The position numbers and the translations under genes were made by a program. A DNA stretch of 64,000 nucleotides from Ailanthus altissimus. Its lineage: Eukaryota > Streptophyta > Magnoliopsida > Sapindales > Simaroubaceae. Each line of letters opens with the position of its first letter. Within the stretch, counting starts at the first letter, position 1. Under the pieces are notes generated by a model. The model was not told where the DNA came from. It did not search any database and saw nothing but the letters and a program-made list of their open reading frames with translations. The stretch lies in the NCBI GenBank assembly GCA_946807835.1, contig OX327711.1, positions 19,751,501-19,815,500 on the forward strand, written 5' to 3'. This document shows, piece by piece, positions 24,906 to 36,125 of this stretch.

Positions 24906-24910
24906 CTCGG

Positions 24911-25252
24911 TATAACAAATCAGAAAAGTGTTTGTTTGGTTATTAAGAAAATGAGAGAAAGTAATGAGAAGAAAGAAAGAATCTTGCCAAAAAAATTTAT
25001 TTACTTCACTTGTAGGAGAATGAAATTACAACAACATTTATAGAAGATAATAAACTCATTTAGCAAGCTAACAAACTTGCCGCTAACAAACTTGCCACGT
25101 CATTTAAACTTTAACAACCTAAACGACATAATATTGCCACACTCTACTTGGCTCTGAGCACATTTAATAGCATTAGCTTTTCCAACTCTGGGAAGCAGCT
25201 TCTTGAACCTTCAATCATCATTACTTGGCTCAATCATCATTACTCTGTTACA
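24911..25252 (-). repeat. Copia-C 3' LTR
   Basis: 342 bp, aligned with 29700-30058. On the minus strand it starts TGTAACAGAGTAATGATG after the polypurine tract GACGGGGGA and ends TGATTTGTTATA, again TG...TA. Compared with the right copy it lacks a few short blocks. Confidence 0.9.
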
Positions 25253-25403
25253 TCCCCCGTCAAGATGATGGTCGAGGCGTGACCAGCAGCTTAGACCGAA
25301 GCTGAGCAAATCAAGCAAAAGATAAAGGCTTTGTCAATATATCAACAAGCTGATCATGACTTAGGACATATCTGACTTCAAGTTCATTAGCAGCAATTTT
25401 CTC

Positions 25404-26018
25404 TTAGATGAAATGAATGTCTAGCTTGATGTGCTTTATACGAGCATGGAATACTGGATTATAAGTTAAAGCCTTTGCACTTTGATTATCACACCAAAGG
25501 ATTGGTGGGTTAATGACTGAAAAATAGAGCTCTTTAAGCAATGATTTAATCCACATGAGTTTAGAATAAGTTGCAGTAATAGCGCGATATTCAGCCTCGG
25601 CACTAAACCTGGCAACCATAGTTTGCTTGTTGGAAGACCAAGACACCAGACTATGTCTAAGAAAGACACAATATCCACCAACGGATCTTCTATCATTGGG
25701 ATCACAACCCCAATCAGCATTAGAATATGCTACCAATGTGTGGCTGCCGCCTGAATATAGTTCTAAACCATAGAAAAGTGTAGCTTGTAAATATCTTAGG
25801 ACTCTCTTTAATGCCTGCCAATGTTGAACAGTAGGAATAGTCAAGAATTGACTGAGTTTGTGCACTGCATAGGAAAGTTCTGGTCTTGCTAACAGAAGAT
25901 ATTGAAGAGCTCCTACTAAACTTCTGTATAAAGTTGGATTGTCAAACAAAAGATCACTATCTTTTAGGAGCTTCTGTCCAATACTGAAAGGAGTTGAACA
26001 ACCTTTACACTTCTGCAT
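25404..26018 (-). pseudogene. Copia-C RNase H domain
   Basis: A 204-codon open frame on the minus strand. It contains the RT/RNase H connection (LYRSLVGALQYLLLARPELS) and RNase H motifs YSNADWGCDPNDRRSVGGY, SWSSNKQTMVARFSAEAEY and LWCDNQSAKALTYNPVFHA. Acidic residues in ADWG, AEAEY and CDNQ are present. The frame is closed off from RT by a break at 26019-26031, so it cannot be made as part of a polyprotein. Confidence 0.9.
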
Positions 26019-26030
26019 ATTAGCCTTCTC

Positions 26031-26667
26031 TCATAGATCTGAAATATACTTGGCTTGACAGAGATGCAGACCTGAGTTAGTTGGTGTCACTTCGATGCCT
26101 AGAAAATAATTGCATATGCCTAAGTCTTTAAGTGCAAAAGTAGAGCCAAGTTGAGCAATAAACTGCTCCAGCTCAGAGGATAGATGGCCAGTAAATATAA
26201 TATCATCAACATAGATCAAGGCAAGGATAAAACCCAGATGTATGCTTGATGAATAAAGATGTATCTAACATAGAATTCCGAAAACCCCATTCAAGTAATG
26301 AAGCTTTGAGCTTGTCATACCAGACCCTTGGGGCTTGTTTTAACCCATATAATGCTTTCTTTAATTTGCATACATATGATGGATATCTCTTGTCAATAAA
26401 TCCATCTGGTTGATATATGTACACAGCCTCAGTTAAGTCACCATGTAAGAAAGCATTATTAATGTCTATTTGTCTTAGAGGCCATTGATTCATTACAACT
26501 AAACTCAACACAATCTTTACTGTGGAGGACTTCACAACTGAACTAGAAGTTTCGAAGAAATCAACCTCAGGTGTTTGAAGAAATCCTTTAGTAACTAACC
26601 TAGCTTTATATTTTGAAATAGACCCATCAGGGTTATATTTAACGCTGAAAATCCACTTATTACTCAC
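26031..26667 (-). pseudogene. Copia-C reverse transcriptase
   Basis: Two overlapping minus-strand frames make up RT. 26206-26667 has NKWIFSVKYNPDGSISKYKA, the first catalytic region QIDINNAFLHGDL, and KKALYGLKQAPRVWYDKL. 26031-26219 has MIYVDDIIFTG with the intact YVDD, then KDLGICNYFLGIEV. A frameshift near 26.21 kb separates them. Confidence 0.92.
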
Positions 26668-26986
26668 AAATTTTGCTGCTTCAGTAGCAAGAACTAGAGA
26701 CTAGGTTTGATTCCTCATGAGTGCTTCATATTCATCTATCATTGCTTGCTTCCATTTTGGATTACTCAAAGTTTCTCTGATGGTTCTGGGTTCTGGAGCA
26801 ACTTCAGAAGTATGACTCAGATAAAGCTTTGGTTTATAGATACCATTTTTGGATCTGGTGAGTGGAGACTGGTGAAGTTGATAAATTTTGAGAATGTGAT
26901 GGTTCTGTACCTAGTAAGTATTCTGGTATAGGAATTTGAGGAAGTGTGTTTGCAGAAGAATTTACTGGTGACATATTTTAATAAGT

Positions 26987-28284
26987 CTAATTTGTATCTG
27001 CTGAATCATTGCTTGTTTGTGATGCCAACACTTGATCTACTGCTGAAGTAAGTGACTCAGATCTTGGAATTAATCTAGTACTGCCATATAAACTTTGGTT
27101 AGGAGTGGTGTTGGTTATTTGAGTAGGAAGTGATGAGTATAAGTGTGAGGATTGTGTGTTGACAGTATACTTTTGAAATAGATCACAATAAGGAAATGTT
27201 TTTTTATCAAATGTTATATATCTTGCCATATAAATCCTACTGGATGGATGCAGCCACTTGTATCCTTTATGCATAGAGCTATATCCTAAGAAAACACACT
27301 TTGCTGTGTGATAGTCAAATTTGTTTCTATTGTAGGGCCTTAACAAAGGAAAGCAAGAACATCCAAAATGTTTAAGGAACTCATACTCAGGCATTATGTT
27401 ATATAACTTTTGATAAAGGGACTGATAACCTATGATTGGTGTGGGAAGCCTGTTGATGACATAGGTTGTTGTATGAAAAGCTTCCCACCAATAAGTAAGA
27501 GGAATTTTAGCTTATGCAAGGATAATTAAACCTGTTTCAACAATGTGTCTGTGTTTTCTCCCTACAATTCTATTTTGGTGGTGTGTATAGGACAAGACAA
27601 TCTAAAATCAAATTGTATAGCTAAGATGTGATTATTTAGTTGTTTCTTAACTTGTGTTTGAAACAAGATAAAGGTGTTTAATGCCTTAGATTTAAATTTC
27701 AAAAGAAATATCCGGCTGTATTTTGTATGATTATCAACAAAATTAATATAGTACTTGAAGCTTTCTGTTGTTTCATGTTGAACTGGTCCCCATATATTAA
27801 CATATATGAGCTACAAGGGTCTTTTGTCTTGGACATGACACAAGGAAAATGAAGCTTATGCATTTTTCCCATTTAACATACATCACAGAACAATCCATCT
27901 GAAGTTTTATTTGTAGCAACATGTTTATTACAAGATTTCAGTACAGATCTTAAAATTATAGGACTTGGATGACAAAGTCTTATATGCCACAACTTTAATT
28001 TGTCAACACTCAAATATTCTGTGTTTTGATACAAGTGCATAACAGGATGAGTCAATGGCACTAGGTTGACTCTTATTTATGTGACAATCAAGTACATGGT
28101 TAACAAGTTGAGAAAAAAAAGACAGAGGATTATGAGTAAAACAGGCTTCTGAATTTACAAAGGAATTGAGTTGATCGTTTGGCAATAATTTATATAGCCT
28201 CTTCATAACCATATTATTCAGTAGCAATGTTCCTTTCATTTTGGCCTTAACAAAACAATAATCAGTATAAAATTCTACAAACAT
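26987..28284 (-). pseudogene. Copia-C integrase region
   Basis: The right part has the GAG-pre-integrase HHCC motif (LKLWHIRLCHPS, then CDVC at 27873-28061). The left part (26987-27394) has the typical integrase C-terminus FLKHFGCSCFPLLRPYNRNK, CVFLGYSSMHKGYKWLHPSS and YMARYITFDKKTFPY. The catalytic core between them is broken by stops and frameshifts. Confidence 0.88.
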
Positions 28285-28293
28285 AGAGTTATC

Positions 28294-29658
28294 TTAAACA
28301 AGTTTAGATATGCTAAGTAGATTTTTGGTAATTGTTGGCACACACAAAATATTTCTAAGTATCAAGGTATGTTCTGTTAATGTTATCAAAGAAAAATCAC
28401 CTAAGCAGGATATTTCTAGACCTTGACCATTTTCAATAATTAATTTGTCCATACCTGAACAAATGTGTTTGTTCTGAAGGTTGTTTTCATTATAGGTAAG
28501 GTAGTGTGTTGCTCTAGAGTCCAGGTACCACCCTTGATCAGCTGGCCCTCCATATTCTTCTAAGGAAGCATAATAAGCAGTCTTATTAGCTTGCATATTA
28601 CCAGAAGTTTCAGGTCCTTGATTTCCTGAGAATTGATTGTTGTATCCTCCTCTATTTTGAGTGTGATCTTTAGGCATGTAATCACTATTAAATCTATAAT
28701 AACACTTGGCAGTTGAGTGTCTTTTTCTTTCACAAATTCGACACACAATTTTTATATTGCCTCTTCCAAAATTGCTTCTGCCTCCTTGCTGATATTGTCC
28801 TCTTCCTCTGTTGTTATTATTAAAGTTACCTCTATCATATCCATGATTAGCATTATAGTTGTTATTACTAAAGGCTCCATAGTTTCCATTACTTCTGTTT
28901 CCTTGACTACCAGAATTGTAAACACCTCATTTACTTCATTTCTGTGCATAATTGACACTAAACACTTCTTGATTACCAGTTTTACCACATATATTGAAGG
29001 CTATTCTACTCTCTTGAGTTAGCAGCATTGAATAAGCTTTATTTATCTTCAACTCTTCAATCTTGCTACTTATTAAAGTAACAATAACATCATAATCTGA
29101 ACCTATACCAATTCCAGTGATCAGATGCGTGATAAAGTCATCTTCATTGATCTTGCATCCAGCAGTAGTTAGCTCATCAACAATCCCTTTCAGCTTAAGA
29201 AAATACTCAGACATTGACATCTAATTCTTTTTCAACAAAGCTAATTGCACCTTAAGTTGAACAATCTTTACCTTTGAAGAAGATCCAAATTGTCTGTTAA
29301 TTTCAGTCCAAAGATCATAAGAGGATTTATTATCGATCACGAGTCCAAGAATATTCTCGTGTATTGTGGAAAACAATCAGCTCAACAGGATTTGATCCTT
29401 TCGCATCCATTCTTCATACTCATAATTTTCAACAACTGATTCATCATTGCCAGAGATTTGATTAGATCCAGATCTTCTCATATACTGATCTGGACAAATG
29501 CTCCTTCCAGTTACTAAGTCCTCAAGTCTATTGGCTCTAATAACAGTGAGAACCTGTGATCTCCAGATGACAAAGTTTGAACGATCTAGCTTCATTGTTG
29601 TTGAGAATGTATAAGAAGAAGTGTGTGATGAATTTAAGGCAAGATTTGCAAAAGACAT
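28294..29658 (-). pseudogene. Copia-C gag and protease
   Basis: The minus-strand frame starting at 29658 (MSFANLALNSS, then LDRSNFVIWRSQVLTVIRA) is the gag N-terminus. 28936-29220 holds UBN2 sequence. 28294-28746 holds a zinc knuckle (CRICERKRHSTAKCYY, all ligands present) followed by protease with WYLDSRATHYLT, where copia proteases normally have D-S-G at the active site. The Gly to Arg change and the stops between segments indicate an inactive copy. Confidence 0.88.
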
Positions 29659-29699
29659 GTTTTACAGATAGCGTTTGCTGTATTATATCTCTAATACTG

Positions 29700-30058
29700 T
29701 ATAACAAATCAAAAAAGTCTTTGTTTGGTTACTAAAAAAATGAGAGAAAGTAATGAGAAGAAAGAAAGAATCTTGCCGAGAAATTTTATTTACTTCACTT
29801 GATAGGAGAATGAAATTACAACAGTGTTTATAGAAGATAATAAACTCATTTAGTAAGCTAGCAAACTTGCCACTAACAAACTTGCCTAGGCTAACAAACT
29901 TTGCCACGTCATTTAAACTTTAACAACCTAAACGATACAGTATTGCCACACTTCTCATCTGCTTCTTATTGCTTGGCTCCGAGCACATTTAACAGCATCA
30001 GTGTTTCTAACTCCAGGAAGTAGCTTCTTGAGCCTTCAATCATCATTACTCTGTTACA
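29700..30058 (-). repeat. Copia-C 5' LTR
   Basis: 359 bp, sharing with the left copy blocks such as GAGAGAAAGTAATGAGAAG and AGAAGATAATAAACTCATTT. A weak PBS-like sequence (minus strand CAGTATTAGAGA) abuts it at about 29688-29699. Confidence 0.88.
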
Positions 30059-30063
30059 CTCGA

Positions 30064-32772
30064 GAAAACAGGAGAAAATACAAAGGGAAAATCGAGAGTA
30101 AATATAGAGCAATCTGGAACTTTGTTTATTCATTGGTCAAGATAAAATAAAATGAGAATACAAGCTGATATTTATACAGTGCTTAGAAACTAACTTTGGC
30201 GGAAAATAACTATTCAAACATGTTATGCTGACTATCAGCTTATTCTGCATCCAAACTATCTCAGCCCTTTGATTTCATCTCATCATCATTATAGAACAAT
30301 AGGCCGAAGCTGTCTCAATTTGAATTAAAATTATGGAGTTATAACGTGCATCCAGGTTCTTAAAATTTTATGTTTTCTCAAATAAGGACATAGTTCGTGT
30401 TTTTTCCTCGAATAAGCTCAAATAACTGAAAAATGTTAAGTTATATATTCGTAGATTTTGGTGGCCAAATTCGATACTGTAAGTCTGATTTTTTCTAAAA
30501 AAACAAAAATTGGATACATTTGTGAGACAAATGACAACTATGTACTTATTTTAGATGAGATAGAAATTTAAGGAGTCGGATGTTGTTATCTCATAAAAGA
30601 TATGCATGACAGAAATAATCAAGCAGAAGCCAGAAGATGTAAAAATTTAACTCGGTTTGAATTTCGCCGACAGTTTCGCACGCTTTTCTACATGTAATAC
30701 CGTGAGTTTATGTTTGTTTTATTTATTTATTTTTTTTAATTTTGTTTTTTGCATTATTTTTTTTCCAGAAAATTGGTTCTTGAACGTAAAGTAAAAAAAC
30801 AACAATAATTTGCTCCCCAAGAATGCTACGATTCATGAATCATTTGACAGGAAGCAAGATTTCCCTTTTGTCAAATTCCAGCGTGTTTATGATGGTTTCC
30901 CAATCACGTGGCCTCATTTCCTTCATAAACATCTCCATACATTCCTTTTTTAGCTTTAACTTTATCCATCATGAACCTGAAAAGCAGCTGTCGCAATATA
31001 ACAAGTAGTTGACAATCTGAATAGTAATTCGCTAAGGTGATACTTTCACATAATTTATATACACATATTGTCGTACATAATAATTATAACAGCTGTGACA
31101 TATAATTAGATCTTATGTGAAAGTTGATTTATCCATAAGAAAGTATGCAACTCACCACATGCACAGAAAGTGAGCGTGTGTAATCCGGTTGAATCAAGTC
31201 ATATGTTTTGGGCATCTGTACGCGGGTTATATTTTGTATTAGAACCTTATACAAGCTTAAACAATGAACCTTAATTATTTTCTTATACGGGGTGAATGAG
31301 CGGTAAACATGGTAACCATATCTCTATGGAGAATCAGATGATCAGATATGCCCTAAAGTCATTGAATTTTCGGAAAGAAGAAAAGAAATTTAATTTAAAA
31401 GGTTTAATGCTTCTCAAAATTGTAGCCTCTCTAATAAAAATCAACCCGACAAACAAGCTCATAGTATACATCATGAGTGACTATAACTAAGTGAAGTCAT
31501 GGCCATATAATAAACTCTTGAGTTCTCAACTTCACTCAAACATATTATCAGTAAATTTACTTCAGAATTGTGAAAAAAGATTAAGTCACTGAAATTGTTA
31601 ATTGAAAGAAAGACGATTTTCAAATTTACTTAAAATTTCTCTCCAGATCAATAAGATTAAGATAGGTTAAAAAGATGTACTGGATTGGATTTTAGTGGAA
31701 GTAATTTAGTTGGTGTGACGTCGTCCCACAGGCCCGCAGAGACAAATACATCTCATGGTGCTGTGCTACCCATGAAAATGAGAAGGGGAAGCACGTGCAG
31801 CGGATGTGGTGAATGCACAGTTTTTAGCGGGGACTATGTTTAGGTACATGTATAGTTGCTTTGCCTGGTTTATATTTTGAACTCAATACTTGCTTGCATG
31901 GTTGTCGTTAAGAGGAATATGTAATAAAATATGCAATAAGACCAATTCACCTCCAGACAAGTTCTTCACACATTCATATATGATTAGTCTGTGGCAATAG
32001 TATATTTCTTGTCGATAATACATATATATAGACATAGATAAATAGTCTATGGCTGCGTTACACATGAATGGGAGAGTGGGAGGCACATGCCCCTTGAGTC
32101 AAAGTTGGTTTTTTCCATACTATTTTTGGGCACAATTTAGAATTCCCAGCTTGAAATTATTGTTAAGTGGTCAGTATCGTTTTGTCTTTCGCTTCAGAGT
32201 TATATCCACATTCGTTTCTGCATCAAACCTGCCAAATTCATGCTCTTCCGAAGTTGGATAGCGACAAAAAAAAAAAAAAAAGAACTGGGGCATGACTCGC
32301 ATTTGTGCAGCTATCTTGTCTTTGGGTTTGGTCTAAATTCATCGACGAGCCAAACATATAGTTATTTTTTCCAATGATACTGTCAAAATAAATTTATGTA
32401 CTAATTGAAACTTGGAATTTGAGATGGCATTTCCTTACTAGACTAAAGTAATCTAATATACGCCTTAAAGGGCCAAACTTCTAAGCCTTTCGAATTACTT
32501 ACACGTCGAGTAAAAATAGTAATATTCGGACTTACGCCTCGGTATGCAAGTTAACAAAATTGCAAAGTTTATCGTGTTTTATACTTTTTAGAAAGGTCAG
32601 AACAGTCCAAGCAAAGCAATAAATCCATAACGCACATGACCCTCTTTTGTCCAAGTTTTGCATCACATTGGACCCACCGTATTACATATTTTGTGCATAA
32701 AATATCTACTGGGGACACACTTTTACGCATAAAAACGACGAAGTTTATTTCAATTTTGTGTGCACAATTTCA
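30064..32772. promoter_or_regulatory. Upstream region of the DOG1-type gene
   Basis: Non-coding, with no intact transposon. The first 250 bases resemble another copia LTR (GAGAATACAAGCTGATATTTATAC). A less AT-rich block at about 31710-31810 has TGACGTCG (31716-31723) and the G-box palindrome GCACGTGC (31791-31798), roughly 1 kb before the ATG. These ACGT cores are bZIP/ABRE-type sites and would suit an ABA-related gene. A TATA box could not be chosen with confidence. A 16-A run lies near 32267. Confidence 0.4.
31791..31798. promoter_or_regulatory. G-box / ABRE-like palindrome
   Basis: GCACGTGC contains the CACGTG core recognised by plant bZIP and bHLH factors. It lies in a GC-richer block with TGACGTCG 75 bp away, about 980 bp upstream of the DOG1-type start. 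Occupancy is inferred only from motif and position. Confidence 0.4.
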
Positions 32773-33534
32773 ATGGCAAGTACTCATAAGGACCGCTCAC
32801 TCTGTTGCTTCAAGGAATGGATGCACCTTCAAGAGCAAGAGCTTCAAGAACTTCTGCAAGCCCTAAACCAAAACCGCGACAATGACACAAACTCTGAAAA
32901 TGACTACATTCAACTGGCTCAAACAGGCATCAACCATTTCCATCAATACATCAATAAGCGATCCCAAATTATCCAAGAAGATCCTTCAGCTTACATTGCA
33001 CCGCTTTGGTGCACTTCCTTGGAGATTTCATCTCTTTGGATAGGGGGATGTCGACCATCCTCTTTTGTCAGGCTTATTTATGCACTAGCTGGCTCAAATA
33101 TTGAGACCATAATTGCTGAATTGATGCAGGGTACAAGCGGGCAGCATGTTCGTGAGCTTACATCAAAGCAAATGGCGATGATAAACAATTTACATCTCAA
33201 GACTATTAACGAAGAGGATAAGATGACAAGCAAGTTGGCAAGTTTGCAGGAAGATGTTGCGGACCAGCCAATCTCCGTGGTGGCTAAGGGATTGAGTCAA
33301 ATCGGTGAGCCAAATGGGGAAGTGGAACGTGCGCTTGATGAGCGTGATAGGGCTATTGCAAATTTGATCGACGAGGCTGATCGGCTCAGGCTAAACACGC
33401 TCAAAGAGTTGATTCATATAGTGAATCCTCTTCAAGCTGTGGAATTTTTAGCTGCTGCTAAGAAGCTGCATCTTTGCATCCATGAGTGGGGCAAAAGAAG
33501 GGATCATAAGCATGGAAGGGATTCGGCCGACTAA
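32773..33534 (+). CDS. DOG1: DOG1 (Delay of Germination 1)-type seed dormancy protein
   Basis: This is a 253-codon uninterrupted frame. The ATG at 32773 is chosen because upstream in-frame sequence has no ATG, and MASTHKDRSL leads straight into the domain. The DOG1 domain covers about residues 12-240. Its marks are FKEWMHLQ (the N-terminal region that corresponds to the DSYLEW motif of Arabidopsis DOG1), LWIGGCRPSSFVRLIYAL (88-105), INEEDKMTSKLASLQEDVAD (145-164) and KKLHLCIHEWG (230-240). His233 and His237 match the spacing of the two histidines reported to bind haem in Arabidopsis DOG1. In Arabidopsis the protein sets seed dormancy by inhibiting clade A PP2C phosphatases alongside ABA signalling. 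Similarity is closer to DOG1 than to the partial relative at the left edge. An AATAAA lies at 33616. A DOGL paralogue function cannot be excluded. Confidence 0.88.
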   Translation: MASTHKDRSLCCFKEWMHLQEQELQELLQALNQNRDNDTNSENDYIQLAQTGINHFHQYINKRSQIIQEDPSAYIAPLWCTSLEISSLWIGGCRPSSFVRLIYALAGSNIETIIAELMQGTSGQHVRELTSKQMAMINNLHLKTINEEDKMTSKLASLQEDVADQPISVVAKGLSQIGEPNGEVERALDERDRAIANLIDEADRLRLNTLKELIHIVNPLQAVEFLAAAKKLHLCIHEWGKRRDHKHGRDSAD

Positions 33535-33546
33535 ATATATAATACG

Positions 33547-33552
33547 GTAAGT
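33547..33552 (+). other. Candidate 5' splice site just after the DOG1 stop
   Basis: ACG|GTAAGT occurs 12 bases after the stop codon and is a strong donor consensus. Arabidopsis DOG1 is known for alternative splicing and alternative polyadenylation at its 3' end. A 3' UTR intron, or an isoform skipping the stop, is possible but not shown here. Confidence 0.35.
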
Positions 33553-35261
33553 ATACAATAGTACATATATATATATATATATATATATGAAAATGGCATA
33601 TGCGGGGAAGTAGATAATAAATGTCGAAGATGTTTGAGTTTGTATGACTGTAGCTGTTTGTATTTGTTGCTTTCAACCTGATCTCTTCTTCATTTGTTTT
33701 TCTTTTAACCCACTGCTAATGTATGTGTGAGTAGCTTGTACGAGTTACTTAGAGAAAACTACAAATATGAGCACAGAAAATGTAGAGTTATCTGGTGAGA
33801 AGGCCATTATGTAATGTGAATATTCATTATTATCGTCTATGCCTTTACCCTCTTATCTAATTTGAGGCTCTTTGAGTTTATAGTAATTTTGTTGCTAAGC
33901 AAATTTTTTATCTTCTTAACTTATAACCATCAATCATAAGCTTAAAATTTGTTTAAACAAATCAAGGGAGTATAAATTACAATATAATTTTATACCACTG
34001 GATCAATTTGGTTAAATTCATAATTAGATATATATTAAACATACATAAATTATGCGAAAAATGATACAATCAATCCAATCCAAAAGTTCAAGTAATAATT
34101 GGTTAAAAACTAAATGATTATCGATTGTAACCATTCATTTATGGTATCTGTTATATACTTAGAACGAAGAGAAGACCATATAAACCCAGGAATGAGTATC
34201 TTCATCTTGCACTTATGCATACGAATACCTACTGGCTTTTTAAGTTTTAATTGTTAATCATATGATTCATGAGAAGCTAGCTAGGGCTAAGGTTTTGGGT
34301 TCCATTACCATCAATTGCCAAAAGTAATGCATCTTCTTTTGGCAGTGTATCGGTGGTGAGTAATTATGGAACCCTCCTGCAATGGTTTCGAAAATGAAGA
34401 TTCTAAGATATTCGGCTTCTGAATTACCTGAATTTTACCTGCGATCGATGTGTGTAGCAGAGAAGAGACCGAAGATTATATCAATTGAGGAAATACGTTC
34501 AAAATAGAGTACCCATTTGATTTCTCTGAAAGAGCCGAACCTAGCAACCATGTATGAGGCAACATATGTAATTTATGGATGCCACTGAACATTCGGCAAA
34601 TTCCAGCCGTTTTCATTTGCTGTCCTTTTTAGAAAAAGTTGCTATCTTTACCACTTATGTGTCTTCAAATGATTGAAACCTCTGCCAGCGGCCACTACTC
34701 CGAATCGGCACGAAAGCAAAGTCATGCAAAATTCATATATTTTTCATTTTTCATGGTAGAATTTTCTTTTTCTTTTTTTAACAGAAATGCCATTTCATTG
34801 TAATATTAATTGAAATCTTGATGAACATATGTACTGAGCAATAGTTTTACTCAAATAGCATTCATAAAATTAACTACAGCACTCTTGTTAAAAAAAAAGT
34901 GCCACTCTTATCAACTATTAACCTCTTTGATGATATCTAAGAATCTATAAACTTTTTTCATTTTTATCTTCTAATAACTTTATTTCAACTAAACCGAATT
35001 TTTTCAAGAAAATGCGAATGTCCATGTCCAAAGTTCTTTTACACAAAAGCCCTAACTATTTTATTATAAATTTTTTAGGATACTTTTATGTAAATATTTT
35101 TACCACACTCTTATCATGGAATATCATTCGATCAATTTGTATTTAATATGATAATATAACATGGCGAGAGTATTCAAGACTCCTTCACAAAGATAGATAC
35201 TCATTTAGATTAGATTCTTTTGTGTTTACATCACAAAATCGTTGGCCTATAGTTAATGTAA

Positions 35262-35443
35262 TCTGGCTAGTTTGAGTAATATTAAATATCTAAATTATAT
35301 CTTAAATTATATTTTAAAAAGTGATATATTAAATAAAAGTGTAATAAATAATTTTATATTTTATATTATTTTATTATTTAATAATTATTTTACATTATTT
35401 TAAAATATAATTTAAGATATTTAACGATCACTAGATTAATTTT
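35262..35443. mobile_element. MITE-like inverted-repeat element
   Basis: A perfect 21-bp inverted repeat (ATCTTAAATTATATTTTAAA plus one A, 35299-35319, pairing with 35398-35418) sits in a 180-bp AT-rich block whose outer flanks are also partly complementary (TTAAATATCT near the left, AGATATTTAA near the right). Size and structure suit a MITE. The exact ends and target duplication (TAA is possible) are uncertain. A related AT-rich stretch lies near 36.18-36.29 kb. Confidence 0.5.
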
Positions 35444-35864
35444 GTATGTAATGGATATTAATTAATGTAAGATATATGTTTAATTGTCCGAGAATTATAT
35501 TATAATTGGATATTGTGAGTTCTTAAATAGTTATATTGTTGAATTTTAAACTTATACCACTGATTTCTGAATGAACCGCCGCACAGAAAGCAAGAACCAA
35601 AAACGTATCCAAACGTGATAACTCTACCATCAAAATTGGACCACGTAATCTTGTTGAAAATTAATCCACAAAATTAATAGATAAAAGAGCTAGCAACGCG
35701 TAGCAAGCTAACCCACAATAAAGATATTTGGGTCGGTAATTTTATTTTTTCTCTCTTTTTGTTTTTAGCATTTCTTTTCTTTTTTTATCTTTAACTTATC
35801 CGTGTATAGAAACAGTTATAATAACAGAGATATCATATATTATTTCTAAATAAGAAGTACATAT

Positions 35865-36125
35865 AGAAAGAAAACACAGTATTTAGAACACGGCATTAAG
35901 ATTGAACAGAGGTTTGCTTTGCTTGATATATGAAATGTACAAATGATGCCTCTTATATATATACACATGAATTGAAGTAGATCAGTTCTAAAGTAACTAC
36001 ATGATAACACTGTTCGTTCTTCTCTGCTTATCTCTGGTTCAATTTGTATAACATACAAACTCAGTTCAGCTAAGGCTTGATAGCATGATAGATGATTTTT
36101 TGTATTATTGCTTAGTTTCGGCATC
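35865..36125 (-). repeat. Solo LTR fragment related to Copia-D
   Basis: It aligns with the LTR part of 52745-53070, sharing GATGCCTCTTAT/GGTGCCTCTTAT, ACTACATGATAAC, TCTCTGGTTCA and TTTGTATAACATAC, in the same orientation. No internal sequence is attached. It marks an additional old insertion between DOG1 and the CIPK genes. Confidence 0.75.

Larger units (their letters stand above)
24911..30058 (-). mobile_element. Copia-C: near full-length Ty1/copia element
   Basis: A 5.1-kb minus-strand element with LTRs at 24911-25252 and 29700-30058 and flanks CTCGG (24906-24910) and CTCGA (30059-30063), a target duplication with one change. Reading right to left it carries gag, zinc knuckle, protease, GAG-pre-integrase, integrase, RT and RNase H in copia order. 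Nothing is nested in it. Several stops and frameshifts inactivate it, but decay is milder than in Copia-A and Copia-D, so it is younger. It ends about 2.7 kb upstream of the DOG1-type gene. Confidence 0.93.

Noticed and set aside
32758..32772. Upstream extension of the DOG1 frame
   Set aside because: The codon at 32758 is GTG, not ATG. The first real start codon is at 32773.
34300..34750. Possible exon remnant with coding-like composition
   Set aside because: All six frames are interrupted by stops and no family was recognised.
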